A DNA stretch of 60,227 nucleotides from Pseudoalteromonas sp. S16_S37 (GTDB taxonomy: Bacteria; Pseudomonadota; Gammaproteobacteria; Enterobacterales; Alteromonadaceae). Made by a program: the position numbers and the translations under genes. Numbering within the stretch: the first letter of the stretch is position 1; each line of letters begins with the position of its first letter. The stretch spans positions 1-60,227 of the forward strand of contig NZ_JAAUWV010000025.1 of assembly GCF_014694405.1 (NCBI RefSeq). The letters run 5' to 3'. Shown one piece after another: positions 1 through 9,367 of the stretch. The notes under the pieces are model-generated. The model was not told where the DNA came from. It made no database searches and was given only the letters and a program-made list of their open reading frames with translations.

Positions 1-85
1 GACAATGCCCATTCAAAACTGGCGTCAGGCGATGAGTCGATTTATTATCGAATTCGAGGAACGCCTCGAAAGACATATCAACTAA
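1..85 (+). CDS. IS256-family transposase, C-terminal end only (cut by window edge)
   Basis: The reading frame open from base 2 ends with MPIQNWRQAMSRFIIEFEER followed by a few residues and a TAA stop at 83-85. This is the characteristic C-terminal tail of IS256-family DDE transposases, and it aligns residue by residue with the tail of the second remnant at 44211-44492 (MPIRNWKSALNRFMIEFEDR). Only 27 codons are visible, so whether the upstream part is intact cannot be judged. It marks the right-hand end of a mobile element lying mostly outside the window. Confidence 0.8.
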   Translation, partial: TMPIQNWRQAMSRFIIEFEERLERHIN

Positions 86-87
86 AT

Positions 88-117
88 GGCAGTTACACAG
101 AATCTGTTACAGGGTCG
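88..117 (+). repeat. IS256-family terminal inverted repeat (right end)
   Basis: The 30 bases starting GGCAGTTACACAGAA and ending GTTACAGGGTCG begin 3 bases after the transposase stop. Read on the other strand, 44177-44206 carries the same 30 bases with only two differences, at the same distance after the second transposase remnant. Recurrence at two transposase ends identifies it as the element terminus; the precise last base (around 117) is inferred from where similarity stops. Confidence 0.75.
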
Positions 118-210
118 AAGTGAACGAATAGGCAATTCATTTTGTCACCCATCGTGATAACAACAATTACAAGCCTTTTTATGAGGCGTTTTAAACTCAT
201 TTAATGATGA

Positions 211-273
211 CTAGCTCATACCAACCTTTATGCTAACGTTTTTCATCCAGTATAAAGAGTGGGTATGAGCTAG
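211..273. repeat. 12-bp inverted repeat, long hairpin between IS end and Sel1 gene
   Basis: CTAGCTCATACC (211-222) is matched perfectly by GGTATGAGCTAG (262-273), and inside it CTTTAT pairs with ATAAAG. It lies 15 bases beyond the stop codon of the minus-strand Sel1 gene, so it may terminate that transcript, although there is no U-tract. It could equally be a small dispersed intergenic repeat. Confidence 0.5.
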
Positions 274-288
274 AGTGACCAGTAGCGT

Positions 289-1026
289 TTAATATGTGGT
301 TTTGCGTGGTCTTACTTCCGGAATATATTTACGCTCTTGAATTTTATAGTATATTTCAGTCGCTTTTTCAGTGGCTTGCTCTATTTGAGAAGGAGAAAGC
401 TGCTTTTCATCTAACTGACGGCTTTTAGCGGCTTGCTGATTGCCATTGTATTCGGCAATCGTGTTCCAAATAAAAGACTTTTCGATATTTTTACTTACTC
501 CAAGACCCTGATAATACATCAAAGCTAGGTTAAACTGTGCCAATGTGTAATTGCTGGCCGCCGCTTTTTCATACCAGTCCATAGCGACGTTATAATCTTT
601 AATTACACCATCACCATTGGTATACATAACACCTAGGTTAAACTGGGCCGCTGCTAGGTTTTTCTGAGCTGCTCGCGTGTACAGTTCAACAGCGCGCTGT
701 TTATCTTGTTTAACACCTCTGCCTTGTTCATACATAACTGCAAGCGAGAACATAGCATCAGCAACACCTGTGTTCACCGCATCTTGGAATAGTTGGGCGG
801 CTTTTCTTAGGTCTTTAGGTACGCCAAAGCCTCCCTCATACATTTTTGCCAACTCATAAATACCTGGGCCGTAACCCATATCAGCTAAATATCTGAATTC
901 TTTCAAGGCGACTTCAAACTCACCTTTGTTGGCTGCCTCTATTCCTTCTTCAAGGCCTGCGTTACTTGGGAGTGCCCATGTCAATATACCGACACACAGG
1001 GCAACTCTAAATTTGTTTTGCCACAT
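289..1026 (-). CDS. Secreted Sel1-like repeat (TPR-type) protein
   Basis: About 245 residues: an N-terminal signal peptide (MWQNKFRVALCVGILTWALP, cleavage predicted after SNA), then four to five Sel1-like repeats (pattern A..LG.MY..G.GV..D...A...Y..A) between about residues 25 and 190, ending in a basic tail. Sel1 repeats form alpha-solenoids that mediate protein-protein contacts; the partner is unknown. The start is taken at the ATG at 1026 because AGGAG sits 7 bases upstream; an in-frame TTG at 1050 has no such site and would spoil the signal peptide. It stands alone, reading towards the IS end. No specific function can be assigned. Confidence 0.8.
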   Translation of the reverse strand: MWQNKFRVALCVGILTWALPSNAGLEEGIEAANKGEFEVALKEFRYLADMGYGPGIYELAKMYEGGFGVPKDLRKAAQLFQDAVNTGVADAMFSLAVMYEQGRGVKQDKQRAVELYTRAAQKNLAAAQFNLGVMYTNGDGVIKDYNVAMDWYEKAAASNYTLAQFNLALMYYQGLGVSKNIEKSFIWNTIAEYNGNQQAAKSRQLDEKQLSPSQIEQATEKATEIYYKIQERKYIPEVRPRKTTY

Positions 1027-1197
1027 GCTACGTCTCCTATTATTTGACAATCTCAGTTGTTGTAATAATTTACTGAATCACAAAGATAAAGCAAACAATA
1101 CAATGAATGTATTCTATTGGACCATTATTAGTAAACTAAGTGCAAGAGAAGAATGTTGTTTTGGCCTTTACCTTTATAAATACAGAGAAGTCAGAAC

Positions 1198-1848
1198 TTA
1201 TTTACAGGGTGCAATACTGAGAGGGTGTAACGCTTCATTGGGCTTTGCGTAGCTTAGGCGTATCAACCCAGAGGTAGTGTGATACCTATCAAGGCCACTG
1301 ATGGAAACGGTATTTAATTTTTCTAAGTCTAAAAAACCATCTTGGCAATAAGCTTTATCGTTTTCTAAATAAACGTCTGTTATCTCTCCAATCACTAACA
1401 CTGTTTGGTTTAGCTCTATGGTTTGCGTACTTTTAAGCTCCACAGCCATTTTTAACTTACTTTCTTTAACAAACGGCGCGATGCAGCTGCCGGTATAGTA
1501 TGGTGTTAAACCCACAGCTTTAAATTCAGATACATCCTTGTTATAACGTGCTGATGTTTGGTGTGCCTTTTCAACTATATCTGCATTAATGTGATTGATG
1601 GTGTACTGGCCAGTTTGAAGGATATTCTCTAGAGTATCTCTAGGCACAGAGTGCGGCCTCATTATCATACCTATTAATGGAGGATGAGCGCCCAAATGAA
1701 ATACCGAGCTCACTATTGCTAAATTCTCTTGACCTTGATCATCGACTGTACCGATAAGGTTAGCGCTTTTGAATCCAGACAACGAATTAATAAAGTGCAC
1801 TCGAGTTTGTTTATCTAAGTTTTCAATATCTTGTTTTGTAAAATGCAT
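1198..1848 (-). CDS. Flavin reductase family protein (FMN-binding split barrel)
   Basis: 216 residues with the split-barrel flavin-reductase-like fold: N-terminal strand region around LSGFKSANLIGTVDDQG, the conserved middle HPPLIGMIMRP and the ...TGQYTINHIN segment. Family members bind FMN and either reduce free flavin with NAD(P)H or act as flavin-dependent oxidoreductase partners. The length is typical. The ATG at 1848 is preceded by AAGG at a good distance. It lies 32 bp downstream of the SDR gene on the same strand, so the DCC-family gene, SDR gene and this one may be one operon. The substrate is not predictable from sequence. Confidence 0.75.
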   Translation of the reverse strand: MHFTKQDIENLDKQTRVHFINSLSGFKSANLIGTVDDQGQENLAIVSSVFHLGAHPPLIGMIMRPHSVPRDTLENILQTGQYTINHINADIVEKAHQTSARYNKDVSEFKAVGLTPYYTGSCIAPFVKESKLKMAVELKSTQTIELNQTVLVIGEITDVYLENDKAYCQDGFLDLEKLNTVSISGLDRYHTTSGLIRLSYAKPNEALHPLSIAPCK

Positions 1849-1880
1849 ATAATTTTGCCTTCGATAATTGCGATGTATAA

Positions 1881-2603
1881 TTACCAGTTGATGCTATTTC
1901 CCTGCCAGTCAATATAGTCCACCAGCCCGTTATGCTCTCTTGATTCAATCAAATTGCTGAGCTGTTGAGCAACAAATGATGGGGAAAATAGCTTTCCCTC
2001 TGGAACATTGTTTTGAAATGGTTTGGAAAGTGGGCTGTCGGTTGTACCGGGGTGAAACAGCACACATTTACAGCGCTTGGCACGTCTTGCAAGTTCGATT
2101 GATGCTGTCTTTACTGCCATGTTTAGAGCAGCTTTACTGGCTCGGTAGCTGTACCAACCCCCTAATACGTTATCATCAATACTAGCGACTCTTGCGCTTA
2201 AAAAGGTGATCACACACGTACTTTGGTGAGTTAAATGCTGACCAATACCCTTAAGCCAAAGCATAGGCGTGATGGTATTTGTTTTCAAAAGCCAAGTTAG
2301 GTAGTGCTCGTTGAAGTCTTCAAGGCGCTTTTCAGGTCCAAATTGTTCATTATGGAGCTGACCATTGAATATGCTGATACTTTTCGCAAATCGGATATGT
2401 GATTTTATGCTTTCTGCTAGAAGTAATATCTGCGCCTCAGAGTAATCACACTCAAAGTGAGTATGGTTATTGTCTAACTGCGACATAGCACTTTGGCTGA
2501 CAGTGATAAGTTGACTATTGGGGGATCTGACTCTTTGCTCTTGTATAAATGCTTGAGCGATTGCGCTGTTAGCCCCGATTACGATGACACTATCTTTACT
2601 CAT
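1881..2603 (-). CDS. Short-chain dehydrogenase/reductase (SDR), C-factor-like
   Basis: 240 residues. The N-terminus VIVIGANSAIAQAF is a degenerate Rossmann dinucleotide-binding loop and the catalytic YxxxK is present as YSYRASKAALNM, followed by HPGTTDSPLSKPF, typical of classical SDRs of the CsgA/C-factor-like group. They are NAD(P)-dependent oxidoreductases of unknown substrate. The start is the ATG at 2603: its first 8 bases overlap the 3' end of the upstream DCC-family gene (ATGAGTAA), indicating translational coupling. A longer reading to 2699 would run deep into that gene and is not favoured. Confidence 0.8.
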   Translation of the reverse strand: MSKDSVIVIGANSAIAQAFIQEQRVRSPNSQLITVSQSAMSQLDNNHTHFECDYSEAQILLLAESIKSHIRFAKSISIFNGQLHNEQFGPEKRLEDFNEHYLTWLLKTNTITPMLWLKGIGQHLTHQSTCVITFLSARVASIDDNVLGGWYSYRASKAALNMAVKTASIELARRAKRCKCVLFHPGTTDSPLSKPFQNNVPEGKLFSPSFVAQQLSNLIESREHNGLVDYIDWQGNSINW

Positions 2604-2979
2604 TGATATCGCATCCCGACCGTGTACATTGATTCGGTAATAATAATTTTGATATCGCCATGCGATTGTTAGCAAAGAACAAGTAGCCTTTGTCTGCAAA
2701 CCAGCGCATAGGCATAAGGCGTAATAATATCAACCACCGATGTCTTCCTACCGCTTTCCAAGCTTGATAGGTGGCATCTAAACCGAGCCATACTATGCCT
2801 TGAGCGTCTTGCAGGTGTAGAATTTTAAGCGCTCTTTGCTTATCAATATTCGGGTTTTCAGTAGCAAAATTGTCGCTATGCAAGTCAACAAGGGTAATTC
2901 GATTATGTTTGTCGTGAGACTTTAAGTTTTTCATTTCAGCCACACACAGGGGGCAACGGCTATCATAAAATATTTTCAT
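2596..2979 (-). CDS. Thiol-disulfide oxidoreductase DCC family protein (DUF393)
   Basis: 127 residues from the ATG at 2979. The signature MKIFYDSRCPLCVAEM carries the CPxC pair in the DCC-family position (D-x-x-C-P-L-C), followed by LVDLHSD and by the hydrophobic WLILLRLMPMRWFADKGY stretch usual for the family. The family is thought to perform dithiol-disulfide chemistry, but physiological substrates are not established. The gene overlaps the following SDR gene by 8 bp. The longer reading to 3021 adds 14 unlikely residues (SYCIKIKVRRD) and starts the protein before its conserved strand. Confidence 0.8.
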   Translation of the reverse strand: MKIFYDSRCPLCVAEMKNLKSHDKHNRITLVDLHSDNFATENPNIDKQRALKILHLQDAQGIVWLGLDATYQAWKAVGRHRWLILLRLMPMRWFADKGYLFFANNRMAISKLLLPNQCTRSGCDINE

Positions 2980-3099
2980 GTCACGTCTAACTTTAATTTT
3001 GATACAGTAGCTTACGGTCAACAGGTAAAAATAGATCGCTCGTAAATCGAATTAATCTCGGTATAGTGAGTAGTATAAAATCTCGACAAAGGATGCATT

Positions 3100-5733
3100 A
3101 TGACTGAGCAATATCAAACGTTACGCACTAACGTAAGCATGTTGGGTGAACTGCTAGGAAAAACAATACAGCAGGCCCAAGGGCAAAAAGTGCTTGATAA
3201 AGTTGAGCAAATTCGCAAGTTGTCTAAATCTTCGCGCAATGGCAATGAACAAGATCGCGCCTTACTCATAGACACGCTGCATGGTTTGACCGATGAGGAA
3301 TTACTGCCAGTAGCGCGCGCATTTAATCACTTTTTAAACCTTGCTAACGTTGCTGAGCAGTTTCACACAATATCAAAACAAGGCGCGCCTGATGGCATGC
3401 TTAGCACATTAAAAAATACCCTAACACAGCTAAAGACAAACGTTGATGAAGGGTCATTGAATCTGAATCAAGTCGCACAAGTAATCGCAAATTTGAAAAT
3501 GGATTTGGTACTTACAGCGCACCCCACCGAAGTAACAAGACGTACTATCATAAGCAAACATGTAGAGTTAAGTGAGTGTCTAGAAGCACTTGAATTACAT
3601 ATTTTGGATGAACATCATCAAGACTATCTGCTTGATAGAATTGAGCAGTTAATCTGCCAAGCATGGCATACCAATGATATACGCGATAAGCGTCCTACGC
3701 CGTTGGACGAAGCAAAATGGGGATTCGCGGTTATAGAAAATAGCCTTTGGCATGCTGTTCCTGAGTTTATTCGCCAATTTCACAGCTACAGCGAAGAAAT
3801 CCTTTGTCTGAAGCTACCTGAAGATTTTTCACCTATCACTTTTACTTCATGGATGGGCGGCGACAGAGATGGTAACCCATTTGTAACAGCGCAAATTACG
3901 CAAACCGTGTTAGATCATGGCCGCTGGATGGCGCTTGATTTGTATTACAGAGACCTCGATAAGCTTAGTGCAGAATTATCAATGCACTGTGCAAGTGATG
4001 AGCTCAAAGAGCAAATTGGTGAGCAAAGTGAGCCTTATCGCTACTTATTAAAACTACTTAAGTCTCAAGTGAGTGAAACAATCTTTGCTCTGGAACACAA
4101 AATAAAAAATGAACCAACCAAAAAACAAGACAAAATTACCCACGTTTCGCAGTTAAAAGCGCCCTTAGAGCTCATCTATCGGTCTTTATGTAAGGTAAAT
4201 ATGGATGTAATTGCGAATGGACTGTTGTTGGATGTGATCCGTCGTTTAAATTGTTTTGGCGTTAATTTATGTAAGTTAGATATACGTCAGGACTCGGCAC
4301 GCCACACCGAGGTATTCAGTGAGCTGACGGGCTACTTAGGTCTTGGCAAATATGCAGATTGGTCAGAGCAAGACAAGCAAGCATTTTTACTAGCAGAGTT
4401 AAACTCACGCAGGCCTTTAATACCAAAACATTGGCAGCCTAGCAGCAACGTAAAAGAAGTGTTAGATACATTCGAGGTGATAGCCAATCAAGATGAGCAT
4501 GCATTGGGCATTTATATTATCTCGATGGCGCAAAATGCATCAGATGTTTTAGCGGTTGAGCTATTGCTGCAAGAGAGTGGCTGCAAGTTCAAACTCCCAG
4601 TCGCTCCTTTGTTTGAAACGCTTGATGACTTAAATCGCAGTGCGCAAGTAATGACAGAGTTGTTCGCACAATCTTGGTACAGGCAGCACATTAATCGCAA
4701 GCAGTTTGTGATGATAGGTTATTCCGATTCAGCCAAAGATGCTGGGATGATGGCCGCAGGATGGGCACAATACAGTGCAATGGAAAAGCTGGTAGATATC
4801 TGCGAACAGCAAGACATTGAACTGATCCTATTCCATGGCAGAGGTGGAACCATTGGTCGCGGTGGCGCTCCTGCAGCTCAAGCTTTACGCTCACAACCCC
4901 CAGGCTCTCTTAAAAATGGCTTGCGGGTAACGGAGCAGGGCGAAATGATCCGCTTTAAATTTGGTTTACCCAAAGTGGCAGTGCAAAGCTTAGCTATTTA
5001 TAGCGGCGCAATTATAGAGAGCAATTTGCTGCCTCCACCTCAACCAGAGAGTAGTTGGCAAGAGGTGATGGAACTTATCAGCAGTGCCTCATGTGAGCAT
5101 TATCGCAGCATTGTGCGTGAAGACCCGCAGTTTGTACCGTATTTTAGAATGGCAACTCCTGAAGTTGAATTGGCAAAATTGCCGCTAGGCTCTAGACCTG
5201 CCAAGCGTAATCCTAATGGTGGGGTTGAAAGTTTACGCGCTATTCCTTGGATATTTGCATGGAGCCAAAACCGCCTCATGCTGCCAGCTTGGTTAGGTGC
5301 ATTGCAAGGTCTAAAAGCGGCTGTTGAAGAATATTCAGAGCAAACGTTGAGACATATGAGTGAGCAGTGGCCGTTCTTTAGAACACGGCTAGAAATGCTA
5401 GAGATGGTATTTTGTAAAGCGGACAGCTGGCTCAGTGAACATTATGAGCAAGGTTTGGTCGATGATGACTATAAGCCTTTGGGCAAAAAATTAAGGGACG
5501 AACTAAGCCAAGCCCGAGATTTAGTGCAACGCTTAGCGCCTGATTCTACATTGTTGTCGGCGCAGCCTTGGATAAAAGAATCAATTGCACTGCGAAACCC
5601 CTATACCGATCCACTCAATGTGCTACAGGTTGAGTTATTAAATCGAGCTCGCTCAGGACACAGCGATGACATTGATAATGCGTTAATGATCACTATGACA
5701 GGAATTGCCGCGGGAATGCGTAATACCGGGTAA
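3100..5733 (+). CDS. ppc: Phosphoenolpyruvate carboxylase
   Basis: 877 residues, close to the 883 of the E. coli enzyme. It makes oxaloacetate from PEP and bicarbonate to refill the TCA cycle. Signatures visible: [12 protein letters not shown] (catalytic His, about residue 140), [27 protein letters not shown], the glycine-rich [14 protein letters not shown] loop, [14 protein letters not shown] and the C-terminal NTG. The ATG follows AAGGATG. N-terminus ([20 protein letters not shown]) matches the E. coli start. Cytoplasmic homotetramer in the family, normally controlled by acetyl-CoA and aspartate. The TAA stop lies inside a short tandem repeat (5728-5764). Confidence 0.98.
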   Translation: MTEQYQTLRTNVSMLGELLGKTIQQAQGQKVLDKVEQIRKLSKSSRNGNEQDRALLIDTLHGLTDEELLPVARAFNHFLNLANVAEQFHTISKQGAPDGMLSTLKNTLTQLKTNVDEGSLNLNQVAQVIANLKMDLVLTAHPTEVTRRTIISKHVELSECLEALELHILDEHHQDYLLDRIEQLICQAWHTNDIRDKRPTPLDEAKWGFAVIENSLWHAVPEFIRQFHSYSEEILCLKLPEDFSPITFTSWMGGDRDGNPFVTAQITQTVLDHGRWMALDLYYRDLDKLSAELSMHCASDELKEQIGEQSEPYRYLLKLLKSQVSETIFALEHKIKNEPTKKQDKITHVSQLKAPLELIYRSLCKVNMDVIANGLLLDVIRRLNCFGVNLCKLDIRQDSARHTEVFSELTGYLGLGKYADWSEQDKQAFLLAELNSRRPLIPKHWQPSSNVKEVLDTFEVIANQDEHALGIYIISMAQNASDVLAVELLLQESGCKFKLPVAPLFETLDDLNRSAQVMTELFAQSWYRQHINRKQFVMIGYSDSAKDAGMMAAGWAQYSAMEKLVDICEQQDIELILFHGRGGTIGRGGAPAAQALRSQPPGSLKNGLRVTEQGEMIRFKFGLPKVAVQSLAIYSGAIIESNLLPPPQPESSWQEVMELISSASCEHYRSIVREDPQFVPYFRMATPEVELAKLPLGSRPAKRNPNGGVESLRAIPWIFAWSQNRLMLPAWLGALQGLKAAVEEYSEQTLRHMSEQWPFFRTRLEMLEMVFCKADSWLSEHYEQGLVDDDYKPLGKKLRDELSQARDLVQRLAPDSTLLSAQPWIKESIALRNPYTDPLNVLQVELLNRARSGHSDDIDNALMITMTGIAAGMRNTG

Positions 5734-5764
5734 CGCATACTGGGTAACGCATACCGGGTAGCGC
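5728..5764. repeat. 14-bp tandem repeat spanning the ppc stop codon
   Basis: The unit GGGTAACGCATAC(T/C) occurs at 5728-5741 and 5742-5755, followed by a partial third copy GGGTAGCGC to 5764. The first copy contains the last Gly codon and TAA stop of ppc, so the duplication expanded immediately downstream of the gene without altering the protein. Confidence 0.75.
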
Positions 5765-5937
5765 TAAGCAACATATCTTCAGTGTCAGTCTTTTTGCCAT
5801 CTTTTGCGGCTATGCTGGCACTGCTTCTCAAACAGGCAGTAGGCTCGATTTAGCAAAACCAATCCTTAAGTATTAAATGCACAAGAAAAAACAGGTGTTT
5901 TTGATTAAATTTATTGACATTGGTTCTCATTTACTTA

Positions 5938-5972
5938 AAATCGACCGACTGGTAATACCAGTAGGTCGATTT
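5938..5972. promoter_or_regulatory. Inverted repeat with FadR/GntR-like core upstream of STAS-like gene
   Basis: Two 17-bp arms (AAATCGACCGACTGGTA and TACCAGTAGGTCGATTT) match at 16 of 17 positions around a single central base. The core ACTGGT-AAT-ACCAGT (5948-5962) has the half-sites and 3-base spacing of FadR-type GntR operators and uses the same half-sites as 35850-35864. It lies 50 bp before the gene at 6023. It could be an operator or simply a strong hairpin ending ppc transcription; no U-tract follows. Confidence 0.45.
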
Positions 5973-6022
5973 ATGAGCGAACTTACCAGTTTTTAATTCG
6001 CTATCGCTTTTATTGAGGTCCA

Positions 6023-6391
6023 ATGTCAACACTATCTACTAGTATCACTTACGATGATACGACATCGCTAATTTTAATGACGTTACGTGGTTGCGTTAGC
6101 GCTGACGATGTTGTGAGTGTTTATCGAATCGCAAATGACTATGCAAAAGCGCACAATAGCTCAAAGATTTTGATTGATTTGAGCGAGGTAGAACATCGTT
6201 TTGAGGCCATCGACATTGTTGACTTTATGCCAAAAGTTGCGCACTACATGCGAGACTTTACGATTGCAAGAGTCGTTGGTTTTGAAGGCTACATGCATGA
6301 CCTGATTTTGCAAAAAGCGAAGCGATATAACGTTAATGCTGAAAATTTTGAATGCTTTAAAACTGCAAAGCAATGGTTGTGTAATTTGTAG
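6023..6391 (+). CDS. Small STAS/SpoIIAA-like protein
   Basis: 122 residues, no signal peptide or membrane segment. The pattern of a beta strand (LILMTLRGCVSADDVV), helix, strand with SSKILIDLSEVEHRF, helix and strand IARVVGFEGYM resembles the STAS-like (SpoIIAA-type) fold found in small stand-alone cytosolic proteins of marine gammaproteobacteria. The function is not known; such domains often bind lipids or act in anti-sigma-type partner switching. GAGG lies 7 bases before the ATG. It is followed 44 bp later by cdd on the same strand. The fold assignment is tentative. Confidence 0.6.
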   Translation: MSTLSTSITYDDTTSLILMTLRGCVSADDVVSVYRIANDYAKAHNSSKILIDLSEVEHRFEAIDIVDFMPKVAHYMRDFTIARVVGFEGYMHDLILQKAKRYNVNAENFECFKTAKQWLCNL

Positions 6392-6435
6392 ATTGTGCTT
6401 ACACTGTCCTGCCATTAATCAATCATGTTTTAGTA

Positions 6436-7302
6436 ATGGCAGTATTTAATCCGCAACAAATAAAACAACTACAAGAACAAGCCAAGCATACACGCGGTCA
6501 TTTTTCAAAAGCCCAATTAAGCGATTTACAAAAGCAGTTAGACTGCACTTTGGAATCATTACTCAAAGCCTTACTACCGGTGGCGGCAACATTTTCTCAA
6601 GCACCTATTTCTCATTTTAATGTTGGTGCTGTTGCATACGATAAAATCAGCGGCAATGCTTATTTAGGGGCAAATCTTGAGTTTTCACATCAAGCTTTAA
6701 GCTTGGTAGTCCATGCAGAACAATCAGCAATTAATAACGCATGGTTAAATGACGCTAAAGAAATAAGTGCGATGGCAATCACCGATGCGCCATGTGGCTA
6801 CTGCCGACAATTTATGAATGAGCTATCAACCGCACAAGCGCTTAATATTATGCTGCCAAATCTCAATACTCAGCTTGGTGAGTTGTTGCCAAGTGCGTTT
6901 GGTCCTCAAGAGTTAGACAATTCTGAGCGTCTGCTAGCAAGCAGTGAGGCAAAAATTATCAGTTTGTCGAGTGAGATAAGCGAGTCGTTAAAATTACACC
7001 TACAAAGCGCTTATGCGCCTTATTCAAAGAACATCTCAGCTGTCGAAATATGTACAGTCTCAAATGGCAACTTTTACGGTCGCTACGCGGAAAATGCCGC
7101 ATACAGCCCAAGTTTATCTCCTATGCAAAGCGCACTAAGTCAGCTTGCATTGGCTGGATTGACTGCAAAGCAAGCTGGTATTAGCCATATTACTTTGGTG
7201 CAAAGTGAAGGGTTTGAGAATCAAAAGGCGGTTGCTGAAGCCGTTTTAGACAGTTATGGCATAGATTTGCAAATTAAACACGTGACAGCAAAATACGCAT
7301 AA
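6436..7302 (+). CDS. cdd: Cytidine deaminase
   Basis: 288 residues, the size of the homodimeric E. coli-type enzyme (294). It hydrolyses cytidine and deoxycytidine to uridine and deoxyuridine. Zinc-site motifs in the N-terminal catalytic half: VHAEQSAI (zinc-binding His and catalytic Glu) and PCGYCRQF (two zinc-binding Cys); the C-terminal half (AYAPYSKNISAVEI...) is the degenerate duplicated domain. No strong Shine-Dalgarno precedes the ATG, but no earlier in-frame start exists close by. It is convergent with udp, which uses its product, so the two form a pyrimidine-nucleoside salvage locus. Confidence 0.95.
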   Translation: MAVFNPQQIKQLQEQAKHTRGHFSKAQLSDLQKQLDCTLESLLKALLPVAATFSQAPISHFNVGAVAYDKISGNAYLGANLEFSHQALSLVVHAEQSAINNAWLNDAKEISAMAITDAPCGYCRQFMNELSTAQALNIMLPNLNTQLGELLPSAFGPQELDNSERLLASSEAKIISLSSEISESLKLHLQSAYAPYSKNISAVEICTVSNGNFYGRYAENAAYSPSLSPMQSALSQLALAGLTAKQAGISHITLVQSEGFENQKAVAEAVLDSYGIDLQIKHVTAKYA

Positions 7303-7329
7303 TTTGGCGCATTGCAATAATGAGTTTAG

Positions 7330-7353
7330 ATGGCCTCTAGGAATAGAGGCCAT
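7330..7353. terminator. Bidirectional hairpin between cdd and udp
   Basis: A perfect 10-bp stem, ATGGCCTCTA / TAGAGGCCAT, with loop GGAA, sits between the convergent stops of cdd and udp. The run of T is weak on both sides, so efficiency is uncertain. Confidence 0.7.
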
Positions 7354-7366
7354 GAGAGTAAAATAA

Positions 7367-8122
7367 TTATTTTAGTAGTATTTCTGCCGCTTTTAGCACA
7401 ACAGCCACTGAATCGTGCTCTACTTTTGCATGATCAACGGTTGGGATCTCTTGACGTGTTCTGTTAACCAAAACACCCGCCACACAAGCTGCTTTTAAGC
7501 CTAACGTTGCGCACATAGTAAATAAAGTCGCAGACTCCATTTCATAGTTCATTACGTTTAACTTTTGCCACTCAGCACAACTACCTTGGAACGCTTTGCT
7601 CACATAACCTGAATAGGTATCGTAACGTTCTTGGCCGGGATAAAACGTATCACTAGACGCGGTTATGCCGATATGATGCGGAATATTTAACTCTTCACAT
7701 GCGTTGACCATTGCTTGTGTACAATGAAAATCTGACACAGCAGGGTAGCTCAAAGGGGCAAAATGCTGACTTGCGCCATCTAGTCTAACGGATGCGGTAC
7801 TGACTAAAACATCTCCCTCATTTATGTGAGGCTGTATTGCACCTGTCGTTCCAACACGTAAAAAAGTACGAACACCTAATTGCGCTAATTCTTCAACCGC
7901 GATGGAAGTAGATGGGCCACCGATACCCGTGGAGCAAATTACCACAGAATGGTTGTTTAGCGTTGCTCTGTAGACATGAAACTCACGAGTTTGGGCCAAA
8001 CAGAAAGGGTCGCTTAGCTTGTGTGCGATACGTTTTGCGCGCTCAGGATCGCCCGGTACAATTGCTAGAGTAGCACCGTTAAGTGCCTGTTTATCTAGCC
8101 CTAAATGAAATACCTTATCCAT
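7367..8122 (-). CDS. udp: Uridine phosphorylase
   Basis: 251 residues (E. coli 253). It phosphorolyses uridine to uracil and ribose 1-phosphate. Family signatures: [14 protein letters not shown] near the N-terminus (phosphate site), [33 protein letters not shown] and the ribose/base-binding segment [13 protein letters not shown]. Start ATG at 8122 follows AAGG at good spacing. It forms a salvage locus with convergent cdd and is divergent from the membrane-protein gene at 8278. Confidence 0.96.
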   Translation of the reverse strand: MDKVFHLGLDKQALNGATLAIVPGDPERAKRIAHKLSDPFCLAQTREFHVYRATLNNHSVVICSTGIGGPSTSIAVEELAQLGVRTFLRVGTTGAIQPHINEGDVLVSTASVRLDGASQHFAPLSYPAVSDFHCTQAMVNACEELNIPHHIGITASSDTFYPGQERYDTYSGYVSKAFQGSCAEWQKLNVMNYEMESATLFTMCATLGLKAACVAGVLVNRTRQEIPTVDHAKVEHDSVAVVLKAAEILLK

Positions 8123-8277
8123 AGTAAACCTTATTTTTATCTAAAGCGTAATGTTTGTTATTACTGGCCTTAAAGTACAGGACAGATGTCCGATTTTGCG
8201 GTTGCAATTGTATGCTTACTTGCATCTTTAAGCTTGATCTTCTAAACCTTAAGTGTAGCAATATAAGAGGACTTATT

Positions 8278-9057
8278 ATGCCAGCATCTCCACCGATTGA
8301 TAAACATACCGAATTTGCACGTTGCTTTGAAAGCAACAAGATAAGCACTTTTGCGGCTTTCCACTGGCTCGCACTTGCCTTTAAAGACATGACAAGAGCG
8401 CCAATGCTTAGCTTAATCTACGGTTTAATTTTTACCATTATTCCCGCCACTATTATGTGGCTTGTGTATCAATCTGGAACACATCTTGTCATTTTACCTG
8501 CAGCGGTTGCTTTTGCACTTATTGGGCCTGCGTTTGCAGCGGGTTTGTATGATGTTGCTTGGGAGCTTGAAAAAGGTCACACGCCGACGTTTATGCATAG
8601 CCTTAAGTCTATGTTTAGAAACCCAGCAGGAGAGTGGGGTTTTGCAGTTTTACTGATGGTGATAATGATAGTTTGGATGCGTTTAGCTGCACTTATCCAT
8701 GCTTTATACCCAAATGTTGCAGACCCAACTTTTGAGCAATTGTCGGCCTTTCTAACACTTGGCACTTTAGTGGGTGGAGTTCTTATGGCGTCGGTATTTG
8801 CGATTTCAGCGTTTACTCCACAAATTATGATGGAGCGCAGAGTTGATATTATGACCGCTGTAGTAAGTTCAATGCATGCCGTTAAGTCGAATGTAGGCGC
8901 AATGTTAGTATGGTGTGCGTTGATAGTGCTTCTCGTCCTTTTAGGATTTTTAACGGGAACGGCAGGGTTTATTATTATCATGCCATTGCTAAGCTACGCC
9001 AGTTGGCATGGTTACATTGCAATTATTAAAACTAAAAAGCCAAGAGGATACGAATAA
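8278..9057 (+). CDS. DUF2189 family integral membrane protein
   Basis: 259 residues starting at the ATG at 8278, chosen because AGAGG lies 8 bases upstream and the longer reading to 8155 overlaps the udp promoter. Five to six hydrophobic helices are visible (SLIYGLIFTIIPATIMWLV, LVILPAAVAFALIGPAFAAG, FAVLLMVIMIVW, LGTLVGGVLMASVFAISAF, MLVWCALIVLLVLLGFL, FIIIMPLLSYASWHGY), with the PxxAxGLYDVxWELEKG motif of the DUF2189 family. Function unknown; homologues are inner-membrane proteins. It is transcribed alone. Confidence 0.8.
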   Translation: MPASPPIDKHTEFARCFESNKISTFAAFHWLALAFKDMTRAPMLSLIYGLIFTIIPATIMWLVYQSGTHLVILPAAVAFALIGPAFAAGLYDVAWELEKGHTPTFMHSLKSMFRNPAGEWGFAVLLMVIMIVWMRLAALIHALYPNVADPTFEQLSAFLTLGTLVGGVLMASVFAISAFTPQIMMERRVDIMTAVVSSMHAVKSNVGAMLVWCALIVLLVLLGFLTGTAGFIIIMPLLSYASWHGYIAIIKTKKPRGYE

Positions 9058-9367
9058 CCTTTAACTATTCATTAGTTATGAATATTAAACCACGGCGTTA
9101 ATGCCCTTCATTGCATGCCGTGGTTGACATTAACAATCACGATGTTATACCTCCCTTAAGTTTGATTTTATCACTGCGCTGCCAACGCCTTAATATTTGA
9201 GTTTTTTATTTAAGATGTTGTATATAAAAGATTTATATTTTTCACTATCTACGCTCTCATTACTAAAGCTTGGTACTAGGCAGCATATGCCTAAGGCTGC
9301 TTGATAGAGCAAGAAAAAAATTGCAAAGCGCATTAATATGCAAGATCGTTATCTTTGGAGGCTTCAA
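9058..9367. other. Intergenic region, 310 bp, with one hairpin
   Basis: No gene seen. AACCACGGC (9088-9096) pairs perfectly with GCCGTGGTT (9117-9125) across a 20-base loop, in the right place to end transcription of the DUF2189 gene, though without a T-run. The rest is AT-rich and presumably contains the promoter of the ureohydrolase gene; no convincing -35/-10 pair stands out. Confidence 0.6.

Noticed and set aside
926..1252. Plus-strand frame overlapping the Sel1 gene start and flavin reductase end
   Set aside because: Lies mostly over real genes on the other strand, has no ribosome site, and its product has no recognisable features.
2603..2699. Longer N-terminus for the SDR protein
   Set aside because: It would overlap the DCC-family gene by about 100 bp and the added residues precede the Rossmann start without conservation; the coupled ATG at 2603 is better.
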